From positions 62,001 through 126,000 of the forward strand of contig CAVRVD010000001.1 in the NCBI GenBank assembly GCA_963724535.1: 64,000 nt of DNA, given 5' to 3'. This DNA comes from JADJPO01 sp963724535. Its GTDB lineage: Bacteria > Actinomycetota > Actinomycetes > Actinomycetales > Kineosporiaceae. A model generated the notes under the pieces. It was not told the DNA's origin. It saw nothing but the letters and a program-made list of their open reading frames with translations, and ran no database searches. The position numbers and the translations under genes are program-made. Shown here one piece after another: positions 1-6,618 of this stretch (positions are counted from its first letter, which is position 1; every line of letters begins with the position of its first letter).

Positions 1-1089
1 GACCAGGTCCCGGTCTCCGGTCAGGTCGTACCCCAGCTCGCGTCCCTTGAGCTCGATAGAGGCACGCCCGGCCATGTCAGAGACCAACATTCGCATGTCG
101 TTGCCGACCGTCGTGGGGTCGGCGTGCTGGTAGAGATCAGGATCCACCTTGATCGCTGAGGCGTGCAGGCCTGCCTTGTGGGCGAAGGCGCTGGCACCGA
201 CATACGGCTGCCTGGAGTACGGCGGGACGTTGGTGACCTCGCTGACGGCGTGCGCGATCCGCGTCGCCTCGGCGAGCTTTCCTTCCGGGAGCACCTGCTG
301 GCCGAGCTTGAGCTCGAGGTTGGCCACCACGGCCAGCAGATCGGCGTTGCCGGTCCGCTCCCCGTAGCCGTTCAGGGTGCCCTGTACCTGGGCGACGCCG
401 GCGTCGACGGCGGCCAGGGAGTTCGCCACGGCGCAGCCCGTGTCGTTGTGGCAGTGGATGCCCATCGGGGCGCCGACCGCCTGCCCGACCGCGTGCACGA
501 CGTCGGCCACCTCCACGGGCAGCATGCCGCCGTTGGTGTCGCACAGGGCGAGCACTTCGGCGCCGGCCTCAGCGGCCGCCCGCAGCACCGCCACGGCGTA
601 GCCGGCGTCGGCGCGGTAGCCGTCGAAGAAGTGCTCGGCGTCCAGGAACACCCGCCGGCCCTCGCCGACCAGGAACGAGACGGTGTCGCGGACCATGGCC
701 AGGTTCTCCTCGCCGCTGGTGCGCAACGCCCGCTTCACGTGCCGGATGTCGCTCTTGGCGACCAGGGTGACCACCGGCGCCAGGGAGTCGAGCAGCGCCC
801 GCACCTGGGCGTCGTCCGCGGCCGCCACCCCGGCCCGGCGGGTGGACCCGAACGCGGCCAGCTGGGCGTTCTTGAGCCGCAGGTCGGTGGCGGCGCGGGC
901 GAAGAACTCGGTGTCCTTGGGGATGGCGCCGGGCCAGCCGCCCTCGATGAAACCGACACCCAGCTCGTCCAGGTGGGCGGCGATGGTGAGCTTGTCGGCG
1001 ACCGAGAGGTTCAGCCCCTCCTGCTGCGCACCGTCGCGCAGGGTCGTGTCGTAGACCTGGACGGTACGCCCCTGGCTGGCGTTGCTCAT
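1..1089 (-). CDS. cimA: Citramalate synthase (DRE-TIM metallolyase), 3' end cut by the window edge
   Basis: The product belongs to the 2-isopropylmalate/citramalate synthase superfamily, which condenses acetyl-CoA with a 2-oxo acid. The N-terminus has YDTTLRDGAQQEG, followed by the citramalate synthase signature FIEGGWPGAIPKD that separates this branch from LeuA. A metal-binding HCHND and a GNADL motif follow. CimA makes (R)-citramalate from pyruvate, a threonine-independent route to 2-oxobutyrate and isoleucine. The ATG at 1089 lies just before the conserved TLRDG strand. About 363 codons are present and the C-terminal LeuA-type regulatory domain lies off the window. The gene sits behind an Ile-rich leader peptide and terminator, fitting control by branched-chain amino acid supply. 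Its other neighbours in the pathway, ilvE and leuB, lie upstream on the same strand. Confidence 0.9.
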   Translation of the reverse strand, partial: MSNASQGRTVQVYDTTLRDGAQQEGLNLSVADKLTIAAHLDELGVGFIEGGWPGAIPKDTEFFARAATDLRLKNAQLAAFGSTRRAGVAAADDAQVRALLDSLAPVVTLVAKSDIRHVKRALRTSGEENLAMVRDTVSFLVGEGRRVFLDAEHFFDGYRADAGYAVAVLRAAAEAGAEVLALCDTNGGMLPVEVADVVHAVGQAVGAPMGIHCHNDTGCAVANSLAAVDAGVAQVQGTLNGYGERTGNADLLAVVANLELKLGQQVLPEGKLAEATRIAHAVSEVTNVPPYSRQPYVGASAFAHKAGLHASAIKVDPDLYQHADPTTVGNDMRMLVSDMAGRASIELKGRELGYDLTGDRDLV

Positions 1090-1130
1090 CGTCTGCTTCT
1101 CCTCAGCGTGACGCCCGGTTCTCGACCACG

Positions 1131-1162
1131 AAAAAGACCCCTCGCACAATCGCGAAGGGTCT
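1131..1162 (-). terminator. Intrinsic terminator of the cimA attenuator
   Basis: On the minus strand an 11-bp stem with one G-U pair (arms at 1152-1162 and 1135-1145), closing a 6-nt loop, is followed at once by five T residues. This is a classic factor-independent terminator placed between the leader peptide and the cimA start. A T-run is rare in such GC-rich DNA, which argues that the structure is selected. A 10-base element next to its 5' arm (1163-1172) is perfectly complementary to 1208-1217 inside the leader ORF, so an alternative fold is available. Confidence 0.85.
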
Positions 1163-1198
1163 GCGCGTCGACGCTGCCGGGGCGGTGGTCTCGATGCC

Positions 1199-1246
1199 TC
1201 AGGCGGTGTCGACGCGCCTGTCGATAATGATCGTCAAGGCGGTCAT
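1199..1246 (-). CDS. cimA leader peptide (15 aa, MTALTIIIDRRVDTA)
   Basis: A 15-codon ORF with ATG at 1246 and TGA at 1201-1199 encodes three consecutive isoleucines plus Leu and Val. It ends 37 nt before a terminator hairpin that precedes cimA. This is the layout of a ribosome-mediated attenuator: stalling on Ile codons when Ile-tRNA is scarce should allow read-through into cimA. A hexamer GACTGT sits 7 nt before the ATG, so the transcript may be leaderless. The peptide is recognised from composition and position only. No homology search was made. Confidence 0.8.
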   Translation of the reverse strand: MTALTIIIDRRVDTA

Positions 1247-1399
1247 GGTGGGCACAGTCTGCCACAGCCCCGCCGCCCCGCCCAAACCACCGGACCGGGG
1301 CATGGCGGGCGGCGTTCAGGCACCGGGGGCGGCGCGTCGTGGGACGCCCCGCCCCCGTTCCCTCCCGCCTCTGGCCCAGCGCGAGGGGCCACCTGCACG

Positions 1400-1732
1400 T
1401 CACATGCCGGGAATCGCCTGCGCCTCGTGGACCTCGATCTCACACCCGCCCGGCATGTCGAGGTGCGGATGGTCCTTGGCCAGGGCGAGGGCGGCGTCGA
1501 GGTCGCTGGCCTCGAGCAGGCTGTAGCCGGACACCTCACGTGTGCTGGGCGACGTGCCGGCCGGGGTGACCCGGACGCCGCCGGCGAGCGGAGCCCCGAA
1601 GTCGACCAGGTCACCGCCGACCTTTGCCGCCCAGGCGTTCCAGGCACCCATGACCTGCTCCATCTGCTCCGGAGGCGGTGCGGCGTCGGCAGGGGTCATC
1701 GGGGCGTGGTAGACGAACAGGTACCTGGGCAT
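1400..1732 (-). CDS. YCII-related domain protein
   Basis: A 110-residue protein beginning MPRYLFVYHAPMTP and carrying the GGCEIEVHEAQ end typical of the YciI/PhnB-like YCII family, a ferredoxin-like fold of dimeric small proteins. Family members are poorly characterised. The ATG at 1732 is preceded by an AAAGGAGAG ribosome site. It is the third gene of a probable unit with the ArsR regulator and the AHSA1-type protein upstream (75-nt gap). That grouping is common in actinobacteria, and the function of the trio is not known. Upstream in-frame start codons are less likely because they would lack a ribosome site. Confidence 0.8.
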   Translation of the reverse strand: MPRYLFVYHAPMTPADAAPPPEQMEQVMGAWNAWAAKVGGDLVDFGAPLAGGVRVTPAGTSPSTREVSGYSLLEASDLDAALALAKDHPHLDMPGGCEIEVHEAQAIPGM

Positions 1733-1807
1733 GTCTGCTCTCCTTTGAGCGATGTGGACTGGATGGTGCTGCCGGAGCGGCCGCGCACCGCGGGCCACGC
1801 CGGACGA

Positions 1808-2803
1808 TCAACGGGCCGTTGCGCCGACGCCCACCGGGGTTCGACCGGCGTAGGCGGCGAGCCGGTCGAGGGCGCTCGCGTCGTCCGGCGGGCTCACCTC
1901 GGCGGCGAAGGCCCGGCCCCGCCCGCCCGGCACGACCACCTCGGCGAGCCCGCGCAGGTAGTCGCCGAGCTCGTCCGAGACGCGCATTTGCTGGCCACCG
2001 CCTTGGGCGATGTCCCAGCCGTGCAGGGCGAGCTCGAGCGGCACGATGCTCGCCGCGACGGTTGCGGGCATCGGCGCCCCGCCCGGGCCGGCGACGCTGG
2101 CGTCGAGATCGACCTGGAGCCACGCGTCGATCACCTGCCCGGCCATGACCGACACGAGGTCCTCGAGGGATCCCGATGCGGGACGGGCCACCGCGACGTC
2201 GGCCATCGCGCCGAGTGCGGCCAGCGACTCGATCAGGTGCTCGGCGAGGTCGTGGACGGTGTAGTCCGTGCACGGCGTGGGCTTGGCGCGGTCGTCCTCG
2301 GTGAGGTTTCGCAGCACTGGCTGGAGCGCAGCCAGGCAGGCCTGGGCGGCGACCATGGGGGTCAGGTGCTCGGGGGCGGTCGACCATTGGTCCACGCCCG
2401 CATCGCCGGTGGCGGCGAGCCGTTCCAGGCGCTCGAGGTAGTGGGTCCACCCCTCGGCGTGCGCCTTCGCCTGGTTCTCGTCGAGTCCGTCGTGGACCAG
2501 CGTGACTACCGACCCGCCGGCCTCGGACGGCTCGACCGTGACCGTGACGGTGGAGGCGTCCGGCGGCAGCTCATCGCTGCCCTCCCAGCCCCAGCCGAAC
2601 ACGATCCGCCTGCCCGGTTCGACCTCCCGGTACGTTCCGGCGGCGACGTGCCCGGGGCTGACGGTCCAGCGGTAGGTCCCCCCGGCACGCAGGTCCACGA
2701 CCGCGGTCACGGCCTGCCAGCGACGCAGCCTTTCCGGGTCGGTGATCAGTGCGAACGCCTCGTCCGGCGTGACGGACAGCTCGACCTTCCTGCTGAAACT
2801 CAT
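1808..2803 (-). CDS. AHSA1/SRPBCC protein fused to a TIGR03086-like (mycothiol-binding/DinB-like) domain
   Basis: The first ~135 residues are an SRPBCC/AHSA1 domain (ITDPERLRRW, then the GTYRWTVSPG and FGWGWEG strands) that forms a ligand-binding cavity. The remainder, from about residue 150, looks like the maleylpyruvate isomerase/mycothiol-dependent helical domain: PTPCTDYTVHDLAEHLIESL, then ELALHGWDIAQ with a conserved metal-type histidine. The reaction and ligand are unknown. The start ATG overlaps the stop of the ArsR gene by 4 nt, so the two are translationally coupled, the classic self-sufficient ArsR/AHSA1 pair. The two-domain fusion accounts for the 331-residue length. Confidence 0.8.
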   Translation of the reverse strand: MSFSRKVELSVTPDEAFALITDPERLRRWQAVTAVVDLRAGGTYRWTVSPGHVAAGTYREVEPGRRIVFGWGWEGSDELPPDASTVTVTVEPSEAGGSVVTLVHDGLDENQAKAHAEGWTHYLERLERLAATGDAGVDQWSTAPEHLTPMVAAQACLAALQPVLRNLTEDDRAKPTPCTDYTVHDLAEHLIESLAALGAMADVAVARPASGSLEDLVSVMAGQVIDAWLQVDLDASVAGPGGAPMPATVAASIVPLELALHGWDIAQGGGQQMRVSDELGDYLRGLAEVVVPGGRGRAFAAEVSPPDDASALDRLAAYAGRTPVGVGATAR

Positions 2804-3177
2804 GGCTCTCTCCTCAGTGACCTCTGTGCCTTCAGTGACTGCTGTGCCTTCAGTGACTGCTGTGCCTTCAGCGACCTCTGTGCTGTGAGCGACTCCGCAT
2901 CCGTGACAAGCAACTCCAGCTCACGCGTCCAGAATCGGTCGATCTCGGCCTGCAGCCGCTGCAGGCCGCTCGGCAGTACCCGGTAGATCCGATGACGGCC
3001 CGACTTGGTGGCCTCGACCAGCCCGGCGCTCGCCAGCACAAGCAGGTGCTGGGAGATCGCCGACCTGGTCACCGCGAACTCTGCCGCTACCTCACCGACC
3101 GTCCGCGGACCCGACGCCAGCAGTTGCAGGATGAGCCGGCGGGTCGGCTCCGCGGCTGCGGCCAGCGGGTCCGTCAC
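2800..3177 (-). CDS. ArsR-family transcriptional regulator with repetitive C-terminus
   Basis: A 125-residue winged-helix regulator: DPLAAAAEPTRRLILQLL, then recognition helix VTRSAISQHLLVLASAGLV and wing SGRHRIYRV. No metal-binding CxC is seen, so it belongs to the metal-free ArsR group usually paired with AHSA1 proteins. The GTG at 3177 lies 4 nt from a near-perfect inverted repeat that is a likely autoregulatory operator. The last ~25 residues are a run of SLKAQQ-type repeats encoded by four 18-bp tandem copies and are probably a disordered tail. It overlaps the next gene by ATGA. Confidence 0.88.
   Translation of the reverse strand: MTDPLAAAAEPTRRLILQLLASGPRTVGEVAAEFAVTRSAISQHLLVLASAGLVEATKSGRHRIYRVLPSGLQRLQAEIDRFWTRELELLVTDAESLTAQRSLKAQQSLKAQQSLKAQRSLRREP
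2815..2886. repeat. 18-bp tandem repeat, 4 copies, inside the ArsR 3' end
   Basis: Four consecutive 18-bp units begin at 2815, 2833, 2851 and 2869. The central two are identical and the outer two differ at a few positions. The period is a multiple of three, so the frame is kept and the protein gains SLKAQQ/SLTAQR-like units. This looks like slippage expansion and copy number may vary between strains. Confidence 0.9.
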
Positions 3178-3181
3178 CGCT

Positions 3182-3207
3182 AATACGTTAGTGACTGCTA
3201 ACGCATT
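3182..3207. promoter_or_regulatory. Probable ArsR operator (10-bp inverted repeat)
   Basis: AATACGTTAG and CTAACGCATT form a 10-bp inverted repeat with one mismatch around a 6-nt centre. It sits directly upstream of the ArsR GTG in an AT-richer patch and would overlap the promoter of a leaderless or short-leader transcript. Position and symmetry support autoregulation by the adjacent ArsR protein. Binding is inferred. Confidence 0.7.
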
Positions 3208-3281
3208 TGTCGAGCCATCTCATGCTCGGAGCGAAACCCGCGCTGAAGAGTCGCTCTTCGTCGTGAACTCGCGGACAGAAC

Positions 3282-3329
3282 GTCCCTCACGTGGCCCCTC
3301 AACAGGGCGCCGGGAGTGGGGCGAGGGAC
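3282..3329 (-). terminator. Possible terminator hairpin after the universal stress gene
   Basis: GTCCCTC/GAGGGAC arms with an inner GCCCC/GGGGC stem can fold just 6 nt beyond the end of the stress-protein gene. There is no T-run, so it would be a weak or factor-assisted terminator. The rest of the 158-nt gap to the ArsR gene shows nothing beyond the operator and a short GAAGAG/CTCTTC hairpin. Confidence 0.4.
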
Positions 3330-3335
3330 AGCGTG

Positions 3336-4145
3336 CTAGGAGCCCGCGGCCGCAGGCACATCGGCCACCAGTACCGAGCAGGGCGCGTGGTGGCACAGGT
3401 ACGAGGCCACCGATCCGCCGAGCAGGCGCCGTAGCAGGCTGATGCCCACTCCGCGGGTGCCGAGGACGATCAGGTCTGCCCCTGACTGGGCCGCCACGTC
3501 GATGATCACCTCGCGCGGGTCACCAGTCTCCCCCGTCCGAGCCGCGACCCTGGCGGTGACCCCCGCGTCGACCAGCACGCCCAGCGCCGTGCGAGCGGCA
3601 GCCTCCGGATCGGTCCGGCCGTCCGCCACGCTGAGCACCTCGACGTCGGTCTCAGCCGCCAGGGGCAGTCGCGCGAACGCTCGGACGGCGACCAGCGCAG
3701 CGTCCGACCCGTCGGCACAGACCAGGGCACGGCGGACCGGCCGCGCCTCGCTGACCATCACCAACGGGCATGGCGGGCCGTGCAGCAGCCAGTCCGAGGT
3801 GCTGCCCAGGTGAAGTGCTTTGAGCACACCGCGCCCGCGCCGGCCGACGACGAGCAGCTCGGCCGGCACGGTGAGCAGGATGGCGCGCGGGTCACCCACC
3901 GCCCTCAGGTGCCGGACGACGGGCCGGCGATCGGGCCCGGAGCCCGGCAGGGTGCGCTGCGCCTCCGGCTGCCACGGGCGCAGCACCGCGCCGTCCGGGT
4001 CGACCGGATGCTGCAGGTCGACCGGCTCGACGGTGACCACGTCCACGTCCCAGCCGTCCCAGTCCTGCGCGGCCACCCAGTCCCAGGCAGCCTGCGACCC
4101 GGCTGAACGGTCGTCCCCGACGACCAGGCGCGCACCATCGGCCAC
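3336..4145 (-). CDS. Universal stress protein, two UspA domains
   Basis: A 269-residue protein with two UspA folds. The second half is clear: RALVCADGSDAALVAVRAF opens it, and VLGTRGVGISLLRRLLGGSV with a following HHAPCSVLVA matches the ATP-binding G-2x-G-9x-G(S/T) signature. The first half opens with LVVGDDRSAGSQAAWDW and is more divergent, with VVGRRGRGVLKALHLGSTSD as the equivalent loop. Tandem Usp proteins in actinobacteria are often ATP-binding and induced by hypoxia or dormancy. It starts 3 nt after the ilvE stop, so it is probably co-transcribed with ilvE. Confidence 0.88.
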   Translation of the reverse strand: MADGARLVVGDDRSAGSQAAWDWVAAQDWDGWDVDVVTVEPVDLQHPVDPDGAVLRPWQPEAQRTLPGSGPDRRPVVRHLRAVGDPRAILLTVPAELLVVGRRGRGVLKALHLGSTSDWLLHGPPCPLVMVSEARPVRRALVCADGSDAALVAVRAFARLPLAAETDVEVLSVADGRTDPEAAARTALGVLVDAGVTARVAARTGETGDPREVIIDVAAQSGADLIVLGTRGVGISLLRRLLGGSVASYLCHHAPCSVLVADVPAAAGS

Positions 4146-4148
4146 GGG

Positions 4149-5258
4149 TCAGACCAGCCTACGCATCCAGCCGTGGGTGTCCGCGGCTCGCCCGTACTGG
4201 ATGTCGACCAGGGTGCGGCGCAGCCGCATCGCCACCGAGTCCGGCGCTCCGGCGTCGGTGGCGACCTCTCCGCCGTCCCAGACAAGTCGGCCGACCGGCG
4301 TGATCACCGCAGCGGTGCCGCAGGCGAACACCTCGGTGATCTCCCCCGAGGCGGCTCCATCGCGCCACTCGGCGATATCGACCTTGCGCTGCTCGACCTC
4401 CAGCCCGAGATCCTTGGCCAGCACCAGGATCGAGCCGCGGGTCACGCCCTCGAGGATGGTGCCCAGCTCGGGGGTGACCAGACGCCCGTCACGGGTGACG
4501 AAGTAGAGGTTCATCCCGCCGAGCTCTTCGACCCAACGGCTCTCGGCCGCGTCGAGGAAGCAGACCTGGTCGCAGCCGTGCTCGCCGGCCTGCAGCATCG
4601 GAGCCAGCGACGCCGCGTAGTTGCCCCCGCACTTGGCCTCGCCGGTACCGCCACGGGCGGCCCGGGTGTAGTCGGCCGACAGCCAGATCGAGACCGGCCT
4701 GACGCCGCCGGCGAAGTACGAGCCGACCGGGCAGGCGATGACGAGGAACTCGATCCGATGCGCCGGTCGCACGCCCAGGAACGGCTCCGATGCGTACAGG
4801 AACGGTCGCAGGTACAGCGAGCGCTCCTCCCCCTCGGCTGACTCGGGCACCCAGTCGACGTCGGCGGCGACCAGGGTCTGGATCGCCGCCAGGAAGTCGT
4901 CAGTGGCCACCTCGGGCAGGGCCAGCCGACGCGCCGAGCGCCGGATCCGGGCGGCGTTGGCCTCGGGCCGGAACGACCAGACCGATCCGTCGGCGTGCCG
5001 GTAGGCCTTGAGCCCCTCGAACACCTCCTGGGCGTAGTGCAGGACGGCGGCCGCCGGGTCGAGCTGCACGGGTCCGTAGGGGACCAGGGTGGCCGGGCCC
5101 CAGCCGTCGTCCTTCGTCCACGTGGCGCGGACCATGTGGTCGGTGAAGCTCTTGCCGAAGCCGGGGTCGGCGAGGATCGCCGCACGCTGCTCGGCGCCGA
5201 CCCGGTTCGGGTTCTCGCCGCGCTGGATCGGCCGTCCGGCGAAGGTGGTGCTGGTCAT
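4149..5258 (-). CDS. ilvE: Branched-chain amino acid aminotransferase
   Basis: A 369-residue fold-IV PLP aminotransferase performing the last step of Leu, Ile and Val synthesis with glutamate as donor. HYAQEVFEGLKAYR near residues 74-87 and the PLP lysine in GEAKCGGNYAAS (about K209) are the family hallmarks. ELGGMNLYFV and TEVFACGTAAVITPVG also fit. Length is typical for actinobacterial IlvE. It follows leuB by 23 nt and precedes the stress-protein gene by 3 nt, giving a leuB-ilvE-usp unit. Confidence 0.95.
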   Translation of the reverse strand: MTSTTFAGRPIQRGENPNRVGAEQRAAILADPGFGKSFTDHMVRATWTKDDGWGPATLVPYGPVQLDPAAAVLHYAQEVFEGLKAYRHADGSVWSFRPEANAARIRRSARRLALPEVATDDFLAAIQTLVAADVDWVPESAEGEERSLYLRPFLYASEPFLGVRPAHRIEFLVIACPVGSYFAGGVRPVSIWLSADYTRAARGGTGEAKCGGNYAASLAPMLQAGEHGCDQVCFLDAAESRWVEELGGMNLYFVTRDGRLVTPELGTILEGVTRGSILVLAKDLGLEVEQRKVDIAEWRDGAASGEITEVFACGTAAVITPVGRLVWDGGEVATDAGAPDSVAMRLRRTLVDIQYGRAADTHGWMRRLV

Positions 5259-5281
5259 GACGTGCTCCTCGGTGAAGCGGG

Positions 5282-6334
5282 TCAGATGCGGGCGGTGATG
5301 GCCTCGCCGATCCGAGCCGTGGAGCGGGTCTGCCTCGATCCGGTCCCGGTCGAGCCGGCCCGCTGCGCCAGGTCGGCGGCGACGGCCTGCTCTACGCGCG
5401 CCGCGGCCTTGTCGTGGCCGAGGTGATCCAGCAGCATCGCCACGGACAGAATGGCCGCGGTGGGATCGGCCTTGCCCGCTCCGGCGATGTCGGGTGCGGA
5501 GCCGTGCACCGGTTCGAACATGGACGGCGCCGTCCGGTCGGGGTTGATGTTCCCCGACGCGGCCAGCCCGATGCCGCCGGTGATCGCGGCAGCCAGGTCG
5601 GTGACGATGTCGCCGAACAGGTTGTCGGTGACGATGACGTCGAACCGGCTCGGGTCGGTGGCCAGGAAGATCGTGGCTGCGTCGACATGCTGGTAGCCGG
5701 TCGTGACCTGGGGGAACTCCTCACCGACGCGTTCGACTATGCGCCGCCACAGGTGCCCGGCGTGGGTCAGCACGTTGTGCTTGTGCACCAGGGTGAGGTG
5801 GCGGCGCGGCCGGTTCGCCGCGCGAGCGAAGGCGTCCCGGACGACGCGCTCGACACCGAATGCGGTGTTCACGCTGACCTCGGTGGCGATCTCGTGCGCC
5901 GTGCCCACCCGCAGCGCGCCGCCGTTGCCGACGTAAGGTCCTTCGGTGCCCTCCCGGACGACGACGAAGTCGATCTCGCCGGGTTCGGCCAGCGGCGAGG
6001 CGACGCCCGGGTAGAGCCGAGCCGGGCGCAGGTTGACGTAGTGGTCGAGCTCGAAGCGCAGCCGCAGCAGCAGGCCCCGCTCCAGCACCCCGCTGGGCAC
6101 CCCCGGGTCGCCGATCGCGCCGAGCAGGATCGCGTCGTGCTCGCGAATCTCGGCCAGCACCGAGTCGGGCAGCGTCTCGCCGGTGGCGTGCCAGCGCCGT
6201 GCCCCCAAGTCGTAGTCGGTGGTCTCGACGCCCACCTCGCCGTCCAGCGCGGCACGCAGGGCGGTCAGGCCCTCGGCGACGACCTCCGGTCCGATGCCGT
6301 CACCGGCGATCACTGCGAGGCGAAGGGACTCCAT
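5282..6334 (-). CDS. leuB: 3-isopropylmalate dehydrogenase
   Basis: A 350-residue beta-decarboxylating dehydrogenase oxidising 3-isopropylmalate in leucine synthesis. It begins MESLRLAVIAGDGIGPEV and contains the substrate arginines in LRFELDHYVNLRPARLY, and the Mg/NAD region NLFGDIVTDLAAAI followed by GNINPDRTAPSMFEPVHGSAPDIAG. The ATG at 6334 fits the family N-terminus. TACCCT lies 6 nt upstream and makes this a likely leaderless start. An upstream in-frame extension of 42 codons is Arg-rich and unlike any LeuB. Only about 20 nt separate it from ilvE. Confidence 0.94.
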   Translation of the reverse strand: MESLRLAVIAGDGIGPEVVAEGLTALRAALDGEVGVETTDYDLGARRWHATGETLPDSVLAEIREHDAILLGAIGDPGVPSGVLERGLLLRLRFELDHYVNLRPARLYPGVASPLAEPGEIDFVVVREGTEGPYVGNGGALRVGTAHEIATEVSVNTAFGVERVVRDAFARAANRPRRHLTLVHKHNVLTHAGHLWRRIVERVGEEFPQVTTGYQHVDAATIFLATDPSRFDVIVTDNLFGDIVTDLAAAITGGIGLAASGNINPDRTAPSMFEPVHGSAPDIAGAGKADPTAAILSVAMLLDHLGHDKAAARVEQAVAADLAQRAGSTGTGSRQTRSTARIGEAITARI

Positions 6335-6340
6335 GGCCGC

Positions 6341-6346
6341 AGGGTA
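6341..6346 (-). promoter_or_regulatory. -10 box of leuB (leaderless pattern)
   Basis: TACCCT matches the TANNNT -10 pattern and lies exactly 6 nt before the leuB ATG, which would place the transcript start at or next to the start codon. No convincing -35 is seen. Confidence 0.5.
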
Positions 6347-6439
6347 CCCGTGTGGGCGTCGTCGAGGCCGCGCCGTCTCCGCCACGGGCCGGCTCCGCCG
6401 TCGCGCTCGTCCACCCCGACCATCGCCAGAGCAGCCAGA

Positions 6440-6580
6440 TGCCCGCACAGTGACCTTCACAGCGAGCGTGAAGATCAGCGTGCGCGGAACAGGTCACCAG
6501 GGCAACCAGGTGCCCGCACAGTGACCTTCACAGCGAGCGTGAAGATCAGCGTGCGCGGAACAGGTCACCACGGCAACCGG
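6440..6580. repeat. 71-bp intergenic tandem repeat (2 copies)
   Basis: Two nearly identical units start at 6440 and 6511. Each contains CTTCAC/GTGAAG arms that could form a small hairpin, and a third degenerate fragment (GACCTTCACGC) lies at about 6593. They fill most of the 284-nt gap between leuB and the gamma-glutamyltransferase gene. The rest of the gap shows only the leuB promoter. The origin is unknown. It resembles a dispersed intergenic element rather than a gene. Confidence 0.88.
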
Positions 6581-6618
6581 GGCCGTCCACGCTGACCTTC
6601 ACGCAGACCCGAGGGAGG

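Noticed and set aside
6335..6618. tRNA or structured RNA gene in the leuB-ggt gap
   Set aside because: No cloverleaf, anticodon arm or CCA-type end could be drawn. The sequence is explained by a 71-bp tandem duplication.
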